Below are positions 25,380 through 38,017 of a stretch of 64,000 nt of DNA, in pieces. The stretch covers positions 25,076,401 to 25,140,400 of the forward strand of contig CM049317.1 in NCBI GenBank assembly GCA_026874595.1. The letters run 5' to 3'. Position numbers and translations under genes: made by a program. The notes beneath the pieces were generated by a model that was given only the letters and a program-made list of their open reading frames with translations, was not told the origin of the DNA and did not search any database. Source of the stretch: Sipunculus nudus. Lineage: Eukaryota > Annelida > Sipuncula > Golfingiida > Sipunculidae. The first letter of the stretch is position 1; each line of letters opens with the position of its first letter.

Positions 25380-26600
25380 ACAGGCATACAGCTCCTGTAC
25401 GCACAGCATGACGGACTGCGTGACTTGATTGTGTAAATCATTTAAATTGCAATCCCATTATTATTGCCGGTGACTGTAATGTGGACTTATGCAGGCATGA
25501 AAGTCATACAAGTTACTTAAACCACTTTTGTTCTAATAACAACCTATATTTTGCTTGGAATAGCCCGAAAGCGCTGTCTGATAAGACTTACAGGTATTGT
25601 GAGGGAGAGGATACCTCCACTTTTGTTCACTTCATCTGCTCAGGTGATATCTATAAATCAATTTGTCATGTGGGAATTTTGATGACCAATCGAATGCCTC
25701 TAATCATCTGAAGGAGGTTATTGCACATTACATATGGAACGGGTCATCAGTGTACAGTACGTTGTTTTGTTGATGCGTCACGCGCTTTTGACAGAATTAA
25801 TATTCCCAAGTTGTTCCATCGCAATGAAACGCAATGTTTCACCTACTGTCATTAGAATACTAGCAGATACCTACCAGAGACCTGTTATTAAGACAAAATG
25901 GAATGATGTTGAATCTGAACAGTTTGGTGCTAATAATGGTGTAGGCTAAAGGGTGTATTATCCCCCCCCCCCCCCCCCCTTCTGTTTAATAGTTATATGG
26001 ACGAGCTTTTAAAACGTCTAAAAAATAAGGGAATAGAATGTTATATTGGAAATTTTTTTGCTGGTGCCGTTGGTTATGCGGACGATCTTACTCTCTTATG
26101 TCCGACTTGGACTGGGCTTCAACAAAAGGTTAAAGAATGTGAAACGATTGCTAGAGAATTGGATATTTTATATAACGCTAAGAAAACAATATGTGTTATG
26201 TTTAACAGGGTGTATCCAACTAGATCTGATAAGATCGTTGTAAATGTTGTTTCTCTAGAATGGCAGGATTATGTACAGTACTTGGGGAATACAGTAACTT
26301 GGAACTTGTCAGATAATAATGACGTCTTCGGTAAAAGAGTCAAATTTGTTGCTAGTTTTAACACCATAACGACGATTTTCGTATATCTGTCTAGCAAGGT
26401 TAAGAACAGGCTATTTCACTGTTATTGTTGTTTCTTTTTCGGCTGTCAGACCTGGTTATTAAAGCATAAGTCAATTGATCGATTAAGTACATCATATATT
26501 AAAGCTCTGCGTCACCTATATGGTACTTACCATAAAACTCGCAGAAGAATATTGTTCATGCATTGGCGGGCTCTCCTGTTCGGATTTATTTCTTAACATG
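25380..26600 (+). pseudogene. Decayed LINE (endonuclease-reverse transcriptase)
   Basis: Around 25433-25710 the frame NPIIIAGDCNVDL, then NNLYFAW and DTSTFVHFICS, fits the C-terminal half of an AP-like endonuclease (GDxN box). Around 25763-25820 CFVDASRAFDRINIPKLF is RT motif A (DASRAFD). A shifted frame gives VIRILADTYQ and an FGANNGV segment (motif B region). The open frame 25997-26596 starts MDELLKRLKNKG, contains the catalytic box GYADDLTLLCPT (YADD at 26075-26086), then YNAKKTICVMF and QYLGNTVTWNLSD. The motif order is that of a non-LTR retrotransposon of Jockey/CR1 type. Frameshifts, a stop, and an 18-C run between motif B and LFNSYMDEL show it is dead. The 5' end and poly(A) tail were not found. 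Confidence 0.85.
25962..25979. repeat. C18 run inside the LINE reverse transcriptase
   Basis: The run sits where an intact RT of this type would encode the short segment before LFNSYMDEL, so it appears to have grown from a few C residues in the coding sequence. Confidence 0.7.
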
Positions 26601-28460
26601 CAGGATGTTGCAAAATACTTTGTAAATTTTATGACAAAAAAGCTCATTATACCTCAACTGGTGCACTTGGAGGCAACTTAGGATATCTGAAAAGTCATAT
26701 GCACAACCATTAGATACAACAAGACATTAGAAATATAAAGATACTTAAGAGACAGTTAATTATGGTTACACCTACCATTAATTTAGATTTACTGTCAGAA
26801 TTGATAGAATGCAAAGATGGGATATGTACCTCGCATTTGACCTCCGATGAGGTTGAAACGCTAATTGGTTTATTATCAACCAATTTTGAAATAGGTATGG
26901 ACTGAACTTTCATTTTTCTGTCCTTCTTTCTGTATATCTTTAATTTATTTATATTTCCATTCATTGCATAGAATGTACTGTACTCCCTTGTACGAATAAA
27001 GATATTTATATATAAAGAACCACATTTATGCATTTATTCAGAAAAATACAATGTGTCACTCACACGATTATATGAGATTTCTTTGTACAAAATATCTAAA
27101 TAAGCTAAATTCCAAAGATTCTTGCATGTTTAGCCTTTTTATTTGCAGTGTTTTTTTTTATCTTAGATGGTTTTTTATCTGTTATATAAGGCTGTTCAGG
27201 AATGACTTGAGACTGATATATGTGATAACTGACACAGCTAGGCATACATGTCACAATCTAACTTTGCACTCGTATATCAAACTTCGGGTGACACCATTAA
27301 TTTAACTGTTTCATTGTATGTGTGAAATCAAGAGATACACGCATTTCCTCAAACTTTCAGTAAATACGCGTAATTCCTAATTCACCTATGCATTAACTTC
27401 ATGCATGTATTTACTGGTATTCCTTGGAATTACATGTATTTCCTTAAGTTCAAAACCAAAAGGTTCACACATTTACTCATATGACAACCATGGACTATCT
27501 TTTTCTGTTGCATATTTATTAACTTACATCGATCGATAAAATTAATGCTACCATGGCCTAGCTGTGCATCACAATTAAAATACCTCTTCTAAATGCAAAT
27601 TTTTAGCATAAAATAGCATAACTATTTTATAATATTATAAAAACAGTGAAGTAGGCAACCGATGAAATTTTGCACTTCACTCTGTGTACCGCTGCATAGC
27701 TCCCGTGGTTATAGGTCCGACAGCCATGGCATTGCAACCGAGGACGCGCTTTCTGATTGGTTAATATGTCTTCTACTGCATGGAGTCTTCAGATGGTGAC
27801 ACCGCTGACGTAACAATGGTACAGTCAATGCATGTGCTTCAAAGTTTGCCTGAAACCGATGTGCCATGGCTGTGGGGCCTAATAACGGAGGCTCCATGCC
27901 TGCCTATCTCAAATATTAAGTAAATAATAAGGAGATGAACCATATAAACCAAAAAAAATAGTAATTTTCAACAATGAATGCATAATAATAAGAAACACAA
28001 TATGCTATGCATGTTGATCTTGGATATCGCCTCATGCATACCGATAAAACTGGACTGTATACATAAAGTAGTGTCAGCTGCAAGTTCGTGATCAGGTACA
28101 CAATAATCTTTGTTGGTTTTAGACTTGTGTTTCGAAATATAAAGCAGTCATATATATCCTGTGTATCAGAATGACAATTAGATATTATACATTTGGCCGT
28201 CCAATTAGGCCTAAGATGACATATTTCAATCAGACGTACCGGTATACTCTTGTAATCCTGCAAAGGACTGGGTCAAATATTTCTTTAAAATATGACTAAC
28301 AGCGGTGAGATTTCAGCATATATAGAGTTAGTTGGTATTCAGAAATCTTCATACGCATAGAAGCACAAATTTACTTGATAATAAACGCACGGGCTGCCTT
28401 GAAATTTGTTACGTGTGTTGTTCTATTTAATTTATTATATTCAATTTTATTATTCAATTT

Positions 28461-28462
<2 letters not shown>
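26601..28462. other. No gene recognised
   Basis: AT-rich. Short frames (e.g. 26710-27033 minus, 27916-28263 minus) have no recognisable motif. Confidence 0.4.

Positions 28463-28525
<63 letters not shown>
28463..28525. repeat. (TA)n microsatellite
   Basis: TA dinucleotides with one interruption at about 28485-28490. Confidence 0.85.
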
Positions 28526-28528
<3 letters not shown>

Positions 28529-29066
28529 ATACACTTTTTTTTATTTTGCTAGCTCAATGACTATTTTGAAATGACAAATATAAGACAAAATACAGTTTTA
28601 TTCTGGCTATAATCTAATCTAAATAAAAACTAGTATTCCTGTCCCCCTGCAAATTTAATTTGGAACAAAGTGGGCCATCAAAGTCTCGAAATATATTACT
28701 AACATTGTTGAATGCGAAACAGCTTAGCGTCATGATCCATGGGCCACTTGTTTTCTTTTGTTTGTTGGACACCTATTTTACATTGGATACATTTAAGAGC
28801 GAAAGTGCTAAGTCCGTTTGGTATGTACAATGTAGTACTATCAATTGCATGCTGCGTGGCTGCATCTGTGAGCAAATTATATAAGGTCACGCAGGTATAC
28901 GATTCTGATTCTGAAACAGTTTCAAGCGCCGGGTTTACAAAGTTTCACAAAGTGAGCCCTGTGTTCATTCTTACATCATATTGCCGAATTATTACATCAT
29001 ATTCCCTGTCATAAACAAGTTTCTCTGGAAAAGTCTAAAGTTCTCGCTTTTTACTGAAGGTTTTCT

Positions 29067-30534
29067 GCTTGCCGGAAATCTTCGATTTCGGCAAGCATGT
29101 TGGTCAGTTCCGTATGTCTGTTTGTTTGTTTGTAACGATGTTTGTCTGTCTGTCCCCAGTCTAAAATGCACAGTTTTGGAGCGATCGCTTTCAACCTCTC
29201 ACAGTTGATAGAACATAAAAAGTCCCCGAATCCTATTGATTTTTGTCAATATCGGGTAATGGTCAAGGTCAAGGTCATCGAAAAACGTCGAACGTTTATT
29301 TTCATCATAACTTTGTAACAAATGGTCCTATCTACTTCATTCATAGCTCATTTTCTTCATCATTCCACGGTCTTTCTCCTGATATGTAGCTGCTTCAAAT
29401 TTGTTGTAACCATAGTTACGCATTTTTTGTATAAAATCATGATATTCGAAAATAAAAGGTCTAATTTTTCTAACTTTTTCAGTGCTACCTACCTTTTCTG
29501 CATTACCGGTAGGTGGGGTTCAATTAGTACTTCAATATTTTAGTACAAGCCTCGCAATTCCTGGTACAATATCTCGTCGAACGAGATATTTTGATATATC
29601 ACATTGTGATACCGTAGACGCCACAAGTATGAAGGAATCACCTTGAAACTGATACTTATATCTTATGTCCTAAACCAATGTCTAATAATTGTTTTTTTTT
29701 TCATTTTTGGAATATGACCTCTAGGGGGCGCTGCACTCGTAACACAACAACATATCATTCTTAGCTATATCTCCAAAACTATAAACCTTACCTACTTAAT
29801 GTTAAGCTCATTTTGTTCCTCTATACCTTTTTTTTATAAGATTATTAAGTCATCTGTTATCTCAGACGTGTCACATTGTCAATATGTCTGTATTTTTGTC
29901 AGTTGCCTTCTTGCTTTTTCTTGCTCATGACATATAGCATTCTACAGGCCACATTTTCGCAGGAATCACTTTGTAACTTAAACATATGGTATATTGGAAG
30001 AAAATATTGAACGCGGTTGTGTTTTATTTAAATAGGTCAAAGTTCAAGGTCAAGGTGGTCAAAGCATATAAAAATCTTATTTTCCTAATAACTTTGTCAA
30101 TGTTGGTCCTATTTTAACAAACCATGGCTCATTTTCTTCCTCTTCGTCTTGTTCGTAGCCTGATCTAGTCATCTGCCCTCAACTTTTTGTCTCTTTGTCA
30201 GTATGTATGTCTGTTTTTCAGCTGTCCTAAATTGAGCTTTTTTTTTTGGTTCTTGCGCCTTATGTATAGCATTCTACAGGCTACATTTTAGCAGGAATAA
30301 CTTGTTTACCTTAACATATCGTATAAAGGAACTATTATTTTTTTATTATTTATATAGGTCAAAGTTCAAGGTCAATTTCATCAGAACACGTCAAAATTTT
30401 GTTTCCCTCATAACTTGGTCAATATAAGTCTTATCTTCACAAACAATGGCTCATTTTCTTCCTTTTCTTCATTGCTCATTCATTTGACTATTTTTAACTC
30501 ATTTTCGGCAAGCGCTCGACCTCTGGTCGTCTAG
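29067..30534 (+). mobile_element. Helitron-like element, non-autonomous
   Basis: The right end has a stem-loop (CGACC TCT GGTCG, 30517-30529) followed by CTAG and T (30531-30535), the classic Helitron 3' signature. The left end is a strong hairpin at 29067-29096: GCTTGCCG ... CGGCAAGC with an extended stem AAATC/GATTT. TTTCGGCAAGC occurs at both ends. The interior holds three diverged direct repeats with 'caaggtcaaggtc' and 'ggctcattttcttc' (near 29265, 30045 and 30365). No Rep/helicase frame is present. The exact 5' base is uncertain. Confidence 0.5.
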
Positions 30535-30670
30535 TATTTTTTTTTTTTTGCTTCGTTATTTAGAATCCTTGAGGTGGATACGTATATCGTCAGTGTCGTC
30601 AATTTATTTTCAAGGATGGTGTTGTTGGGAGGTATGACTCGCAAGCGTGGGAGGGTATTCAAAGTTTTAA

Positions 30671-30763
<93 letters not shown>
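30671..30763. repeat. (TC)n-(TA)n compound microsatellite
   Basis: TC dinucleotides to about 30712, then TA dinucleotides to 30763. Confidence 0.9.
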
Positions 30764-30765
<2 letters not shown>

Positions 30766-30955
30766 CTTCATTATTCAGAATCCTAGATGTGGATACGTAC
30801 GTATCCATATGACAACCCGACTCAGTAGGCAATCGTATAATTGGGCTGTTAAACCAAATCGAGTCGTGATACAAGTAATATCGAGGAACGTATCGCAGTG
30901 GCATAGTGGTAAACGGCTCATTGTCTCAACATTATGCTAACAATGATAAACTAAC

Positions 30956-30958
<3 letters not shown>

Positions 30959-31007
<49 letters not shown>
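30959..31007. repeat. (TA)n microsatellite
   Basis: Pure TA dinucleotides. Sequence on either side shows no gene. Confidence 0.85.
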
Positions 31008-31013
<6 letters not shown>

Positions 31014-31969
31014 AGCTCACGACCCAAACTGAAACACCGTCTCCATTGACACGGGTCATTTCCTGTATCGTCTGCAAGCTCGCAGGCTGCGTCCTGTAAC
31101 CAGTGCGAGCCATGCTTGTGTTCATGCGGTCAAAAATTCAACAAACATGATAAGGGGTTTACCAATGTGCTGGATTAAAACGTACGGAACTTTTCCCTCT
31201 CATTGTTGGGTGTTATTAGAAAGTACACAAAAAATGCTAACGATTGGCCTGGTTTATGTTGATTGACAGTGTACCTGTAGGCCATAAAGCATTGTCAGAA
31301 ATGCCGAAGATATTTGCATCTGCAAATGGCCTAATATATATTGTCATTTTATTGTCTCTACGACACATTCCTAATACATTACAATGAAGTTTAAGGGTTT
31401 TAAAAAAAATGTAAGTATCTTGTTAACAGTATAGTTATTTTTATAAACCATATCAAGGTTAATAATTAATATTTCATAATAACCTGAGAAATTGAAAAAA
31501 AAAGTCTTTAATTCTAATTATTAATATATTTTATTTTCAATAAATAAATATTATTCTTTGAATATCATGATGGTTAAATTGACCCTCCCCTTTCTAAAAA
31601 GTGCCCCCCCCCCAAACCCCACAGGCAACCGTCGTATCAACCGAGTCTTTACCGGTGTACAGATACCCCAGGCCACCGAGACAACGTTCAACTTCCAATC
31701 GCGTCCTCTGGTGTACACAGTATGAACGAATTGTGAAGTAAAACGCATGATTCACTTTCTCGGGCAAATTAACTTTCTTATGCTGTTCTTCATCACGGAA
31801 CGTTTGTGAAATTGATGAGCTTGTGGTATTATTTTCAAGCATCTGCACAACATCACCTTGATTAGCCAGTTGAACCTGCTGCAGTGTTCTTCAGTGTTAA
31901 GTACAACGTGAGATAATGCTTCATGGATGATTAAAATTCCACATTTTATAATTGGAAAGAAAACTTTGG
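31008..31969. other. No gene recognised upstream of the tRNA
   Basis: Contains a C9 run near 31604. No conserved frame is seen. Confidence 0.4.
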
Positions 31970-32041
31970 AGGCCCGACGGGGGATCGAACCCCGGATCTT
32001 CGGTTTACGAGACCGACGCCTTACCACTTGGCCACCGAGCC
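31970..32041 (-). tRNA. tRNA-Thr-CGT: tRNA-Thr (anticodon CGT)
   Basis: Read on the minus strand, a 72-nt sequence folds as a complete tRNA. The acceptor GGCTCGG pairs with TCGGGCC, with discriminator T. The A box is TGGCCAAGTGGT and the D arm is normal. The anticodon stem GGTCT/AACCG region carries loop CTCGTAA with anticodon CGT (complement of 32007-32009). The T arm is CGGGG TTCGATC CCCCG and serves as the B box. No intron and no encoded CCA. The sequence is close to animal nuclear tRNA-Thr(CGT). A T4 run just downstream on the minus strand (plus-strand A at 31960-31963) fits a pol III terminator. Confidence 0.95.
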
Positions 32042-32289
32042 CGCTGACATGGCGGGGAAGATTGTAAATATTTATTTCCTCAAGACAATTTCAGCTTCCA
32101 CGGCTGAATGTTTTTCAGTTCGTGACACATTTTGTCATAAAATAAACACTATAAATCTTTAAAGTTTGATGTAACCAGGTAACAGTGGTCAGTCTCACTG
32201 CACGATTTGTATGAGACGGGATCACTGTTCTCAATGGAGTGTTTTCAGCGTGTTGTCTGATCTGCTATTCCGCTGTCTGATTGCTATCC

Positions 32290-32480
32290 GGCTGCTCTCA
32301 GCCAATCACAGCCATGAATGATAGTTTGTCGATGGATTTAACATCGTGCGTGAACATGCCGTGATTCAAGGCTCGATCTGCAGTGAATGTAATTTTGTGA
32401 GGTCATGACCTTTCACTCGCGCCTTTTCTCAGAGACCAAAAGAACAACACTGAACTACGACAGTGAATATTCTGTGTAAG
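32290..32480 (+). promoter_or_regulatory. Alternative distal promoter / 5' exon candidate
   Basis: An AGCCAATCACAGCC CCAAT-type box (about 32299-32312) precedes a TTTCACTCGCGCC E2F-like word (about 32410). A possible donor GTGTAAGTAA lies at about 32470-32480. A spliced non-coding first exon of TIMELESS could lie here, 8.7 kb upstream of the ATG. There is no direct proof; the closer CCAAT/CRE block at 41.05 kb is the simpler promoter. Confidence 0.2.
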
Positions 32481-32635
32481 TAACGCATAAATCGTTTATA
32501 AATTTGTTATTGATAGTCCGATGATGTGAGATATGTAGCTAGTTGGTGAGCACTTCGCTGAATGGTTCTTCGTAGTGAGGTCTATGGAATTATCGTTATG
32601 TCAGCAGTGTTTTTCACTTATTATCGCTCACTATT

Positions 32636-34045
32636 GGCAATAAATAAAACTCGGAAGTCGGAAGCCCTCGGAAGTCGGAAGCCGTTATAATTTTTGATAT
32701 AATGTTAAAAATAACGATCATACCAACACTTTTTCGTGTTAAAATGGAAGATATAGACCCCCTTTGCAAAACCAGAAAGTCGCACAAACGTATATTCCCA
32801 TATATGAAAATCAAAGCATTTTTAATGCGTCGGAAGCCTCTCGGAAGTCATCCTGAGGTGACAGATGATGTTCAAAATGCATAAAACTCGGAAGTCAAGA
32901 CCATATAGCACCAACCAAAAATGACACAGAAAAAGTCTGGCATAATTCCAAATTTTAATTTAAGTTATATTTATGTATTTGAATGAAACCATAACGTATA
33001 TTACTAATTAAACATAATAATATATAAAATAGAAAAAATAAATGTTGAAATATGCATTCAAATGTAATACATTATATATCATATCGCGACGTAATATTTT
33101 AATATGGAATGTTATTTCTAATAAATATAATATAAAAGCATTTAAAATTTCGTAATTTTATCAAAAAGGTGTGATAATTTTTTTCCTTATATAACAAAAT
33201 AGATAAGAATATTTTATCATATAAAAAAAGTTAAGTATTCTAAATTAATTTGTATTATAATATTTTTACATAATAATATTCAAATATTTGATAAATACAT
33301 ACTTTTTTAATATTTATTTTATCATATAATATAATTTAATATCAAATTATATCGATGTTGAATGAATATATAATTATATCGTCATCTGTGTTATTTAACA
33401 CATTATGTATACATTTTATTATACTTGTATTATGTAATTATATTTTGCATCATATATGTATTTGTTCAATGAAAAAAATAGAGAATACCAAAACAAATCT
33501 GTATTGTATTATACTTTTTTTTATTTATAATTATAGTATTTTATATTCATGTTTTATATTTTAATATGAATTTATATATTATGTTGTTAGTTATATACAT
33601 TATGATTTTATTCAAATACATTAATATCACTTAAATTAATTTTTGGGTTAATGCATATATTATTTTGTTAGTTATATACATTATGATTTTATTCAAATAC
33701 ATAAACATTACCTAAATTAATATTTGGGTTGATGCAAGACCCTTTTTGTGTCGTTGTCGGTTGGTATACTGTGGCTTGACTTCCGAGTTTTATGCATTTT
33801 GAGCATCATCTGTCACTTCAGGATGACTTCCGAGAGGCTTCCGACGCATTAATTATGCTTAAATTTTCATATATATCAATATATATCTTTGAAACTTTCT
33901 CGTATGAAAAAGGGTGTCTATATCTTCCGTTTTAACACAAAAACTTGTCGATTTGTTCGTTATTTTTAAAATTATACTAAAATATAAAACGGCTTCCGAC
34001 TTCCGAGGGCTTCCGACTTCCGACTTCCGAGTTTTATTTATTGCC
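32636..34045. mobile_element. Mutator-like (MULE-type) non-autonomous element
   Basis: The left arm (32636-about 32955) begins GGCAATAAATAAAACTCGG. The right arm (about 33725-34045) is its inverted copy ending CCGAGTTTTATTTATTGCC, so the inverted repeats are ~320 bp. Both arms contain GGAAGTCGGAAGC-type tandem words. The element is flanked by a perfect 9-bp direct repeat CTCACTATT (32627-32635 and 34046-34054). Long TIRs with a 9-bp duplication are diagnostic of the Mutator superfamily. The ~770-bp interior is extremely AT-rich with no transposase. Arm identity is high but clearly diverged, so it is not brand new. Confidence 0.8.
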
Positions 34046-34662
34046 CTCACTATTGGTTTTGACAGCTGCACTTGTCACCAGGTCACAAGAGAAACGTCAG
34101 TTTTATGTTATGACCTGAATGTATCTTAAACACTTCAGCTTTAATTGATCAAAGTTATTCACTGAGTCACTGTTTCTAAATTATGCAAAATTTTAAAAAT
34201 GATTGATGAGTGCTGTCAGTTTCATTTTTGACTATAGAGGTGGCAGAACTATAGAAACCGGCTTCAGCCTACCGCCGGTACCTTATGCACAAGGGGTGTT
34301 GCATAATAAATTGTTTCCTGAAAAAGGCCGATGGTACGACTGTACAATCAGTACCTACCTATCTGACAGTCCTAATGGGTTAGTGCTATCCCAACAAATT
34401 CACAGGTGTGCTTATTGTACCGTCTGGAACTTATGTTCCTATTTCGCATGCTATTACATTCCTTGTTCTTAATCCTTATCCTGCCTGTAACTGTCTGTAT
34501 TCTTTTCCTCCTTGTCACCACGCCATCTTACAATATGAGGGATCAATACGGTAATAATCAAGTTCAACTACCGTAAATGATCTTGCACGCATCAAGGGGT
34601 TCTTACGGGTTATTTACTCATTCTAATTTACATGCATAAATGGTCTCACATTATCATTTTTC

Positions 34663-34790
34663 AGGGGGGGGAGGGTGTGGGGGGGGGTGCCCCCCCCCCC
34701 AATTGCTCATCATTTCATTTTATGATAGTCCTTTATATTTTATACATTTTTTTTAATTTTCCAGGGGGGTGTTGGGGGGGTTCCCACCCA
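34663..34790. repeat. G/C homopolymer cluster
   Basis: G7-G9 runs and a C11 run near 34691-34700 are followed by a partial repeat of the same phrase ('ccaattgctcatcatt' occurs twice). It sits directly before the Helitron-like element. Confidence 0.6.
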
Positions 34791-34806
34791 ATTGCTCATC
34801 ATTAGC

Positions 34807-37800
34807 TCAGCTGACTATAAGTCATCTGAGCTATAGTCATGGTCCATTGTCCGTCGTCTGTCTGTCCGTCCGTCTGTCCGTCTGGATGTCCGTCCGTAAG
34901 ACTGGCACGTTTCGACACCGTTGGACCTACGAATCTGAATTTCGGCATACAGTTAGATGTCCCCATAATCTCCTACCATGCCAAAAATTGGGTCAATAGG
35001 ACTTCGTTCCTTTGAGATATTAAGGAAAAACCTCAATTTTTTATTAGAAATCTATTTTCACACTTCAGGACTGCCTAATATCAAAACCACTCATCTGGTT
35101 TTCTTCATATTTACCATAAATATTCCTCTATATAGTTCCTATGTACATGCCAGATATTAAGTCAGTATTATATAATTTAAAAAAGTTATGGGCCCAAACA
35201 TAATGGACTTTGTAAAAAAATCAGGAAGATATTTGGTCACTTAAGACCAAAAGTGTTAAAGGTAGGGACTTTTTTCCAGTAATACAACTTTAATTAATCA
35301 AAATTTAATTGTATACAAAAAATTAGATCAAAATTTGTTAAATTTTTTTAAATATTGGCAAAAATATAAAATTGGTACCTTAAATTTTGCCCAACTTTGG
35401 CCATGGCACATATTTTTCCTGTAAGTACTGTGGATTTAATTTTCACACCATGTATACATAAGGATTTAATCTGTTAAAATCTGAAATTTGAAAATAAAAG
35501 CTGCAAAATTAGGCTAGTTATTGAATTTTTTTGGAGGCTCTTGTTGTATTCCTTTACATTGTCAAGCAGTCCACTTTGATGACTGTAGGTCATTCAGTGC
35601 ACATCTCTATGCTCCCCAGGCTGTTGACATAATTTTTGATGTCCCCAAAATCTCCTACCATACCGAAAATTGGGTCATTAGGACTTTGTTCCTTCGAGAT
35701 ATTAAGGAAAAAAAACTCTGTTTTCCATAAAATAAAGCCATTGTTACACTTCAAGGCTGCCTAATATCAAAACCACTGAACTGTTTTTGATCGTATTTAG
35801 TATTCACATTCTTTTATACATTTTCTATGAACAAACCAAAAATTAGGTCAGTATTGGGTATTATTTTGAAGTAATAGGCCAAAACATAATGCAATTTTTA
35901 AAAAAATCAGGAAATATATTTACTCACCTAACATGAGAATTGCTGAACCTAGAGACTTTTTTTTCAGGAATATAACTTTATTTTATCAAGATACAATTGT
36001 TTACCCAAAATTAGATCTGAATTTTGCAAATTTTTCAAGTTATTAGCATAAATAAAAAAATCAATACCTTAAATTTTATCCAACTTTGGCACTGTTGATT
36101 TAATTTTCCCAGCATATATGCATAAGGATTTAATCTTTTAAAATCTGAACTTTCAAAAGAAATTGATTGGAATGAATAGCTTTTATTCATGTTTTCATAC
36201 ACCATGTCAAGTGTTGTTTACATCTAGCCCACCTAGTGGTACAGCCTTCACTTGCATTATGTAACCCACCCCAGGCAGCTTACCTTGGCCCAGCTTGGCC
36301 ACTACTAGCAGGCTTCCCCCCTGCCCTGCACTCATCCCCCCCCCCAGCTGGTGCATAAACTAGATGAATGTTATAATTTTTCTGTATTTTATTTTATTCT
36401 TGGACATGCTACATTTTAGATTTTGTATTGAACCACCAGGGTTACAATGATTAAAGTGTACATTTAATTGTGTCCACAAAGTGGTGTATTGCTGTGAAAG
36501 TGTGGATGTTCATGAGATAAGTAATTCCTTACTTCAGAAGAGTAAAAACTTCACCAGGTGTGAAATTGACTATTAATTCCAGTAATTAATTAAAACTGGG
36601 ATAGTAATTAGCACAATGATATTGTTTGTCCCTCATTCAACCAACAGTGTGTATACTTTATTTGAAAAGATGTTTTATTTTATCAAATTTACTTTTATTT
36701 TATTTTGGTGAATAAAATTAAGCATATCCTGAAAACTCCAATGTGCAAAACTTTTTAATAGTGATTCAAGGAATATTCTTGTAGATGCCATGTTGTGGCA
36801 TTATTTTCTTTTAAAATCAGTTTAAACATTTATGATTTAAAAATAATAAAATATATGTGTATGCATAATATGACCCAATGTTTTTTACTCTGTACATATA
36901 ATGATTGCAACTTTTGCAACAATTCTAATATTTTAACCTATATTTTCAGGTTTTTTAATTAAAAATTTATAAACCTGTTAATAAAAAAATGATTCAGTTT
37001 GTAAAAACTTCTTAATGGAAAAAGTGGATCTGCTTAAAAAAATAGGATTATATATAAACTTAAATGCATTATTCTCTTGAAAGTGAAATAAAGGTATTAG
37101 TCCATTCTGTTCACTTGCCTGTCCATCTGTAAATTTTCGTATGCAACACAGTGTCTCAAAACTTTTACTGTTTTTCCTCATGACAGTCTTGTCAGAGTAT
37201 TAGTTTGCAATCATATATTTAGAACTTTACTATAACCAAGTAGGAGGGCCTCTTTCCTCTTAGCTTTTCATATTCTTATATAAATGAAAATCATTACAAT
37301 AGAATATTTCTACATCCACCTTCGTGCTGCCCTCACTTTTCCCTTCTCCGAACCCCATCCCAAAGTCAGCCTCAGTAAGCAAGAACAAGATGAATCAGAT
37401 ATATTCATACTTTAATATTTTGTATAACTATTCGTCCATAGGTACCTATGTACATGCCAGAAATTATGTCAATATTGTGTAATATGTAGACATAGTGGGC
37501 ATCACAATAATGTACCTTGTCAAGACTAAAGAGATATTGTGTCATACAGTCACATATTCATAAATCACTTCATCAGCATAGTTAATCATAACATCATATC
37601 TGTCAAATTGAACGCTTGCAGACTACCATACACTTTAGATCCTTCAACAAATAGCCTTATCATCTACTACTGCTTATTACTGCTGTCATTGCATTCATAT
37701 TTGCTCAAATATATCACAATTTTCAACCCCTCCTAAATAAATAAAAAATAAACCACTTTATTTGACTCTATTAATCCATCAGTCAGGTAATTTCATTTAT

Positions 37801-37974
37801 CATTTACTCACATATTACATTACATTCCTTTAAAATAGCCCAACATGTACATGATATTCATAAGCTTTATCGACTCGATATAGTATCACTGTGGAGAAAC
37901 ATTTATAGTCCAATCACGATCAGCTGAGCGCCGTGACCCATGGGTCCCTTGTTCTCTTTCTTTCTCCATCTTTC

Positions 37975-38017
<43 letters not shown>

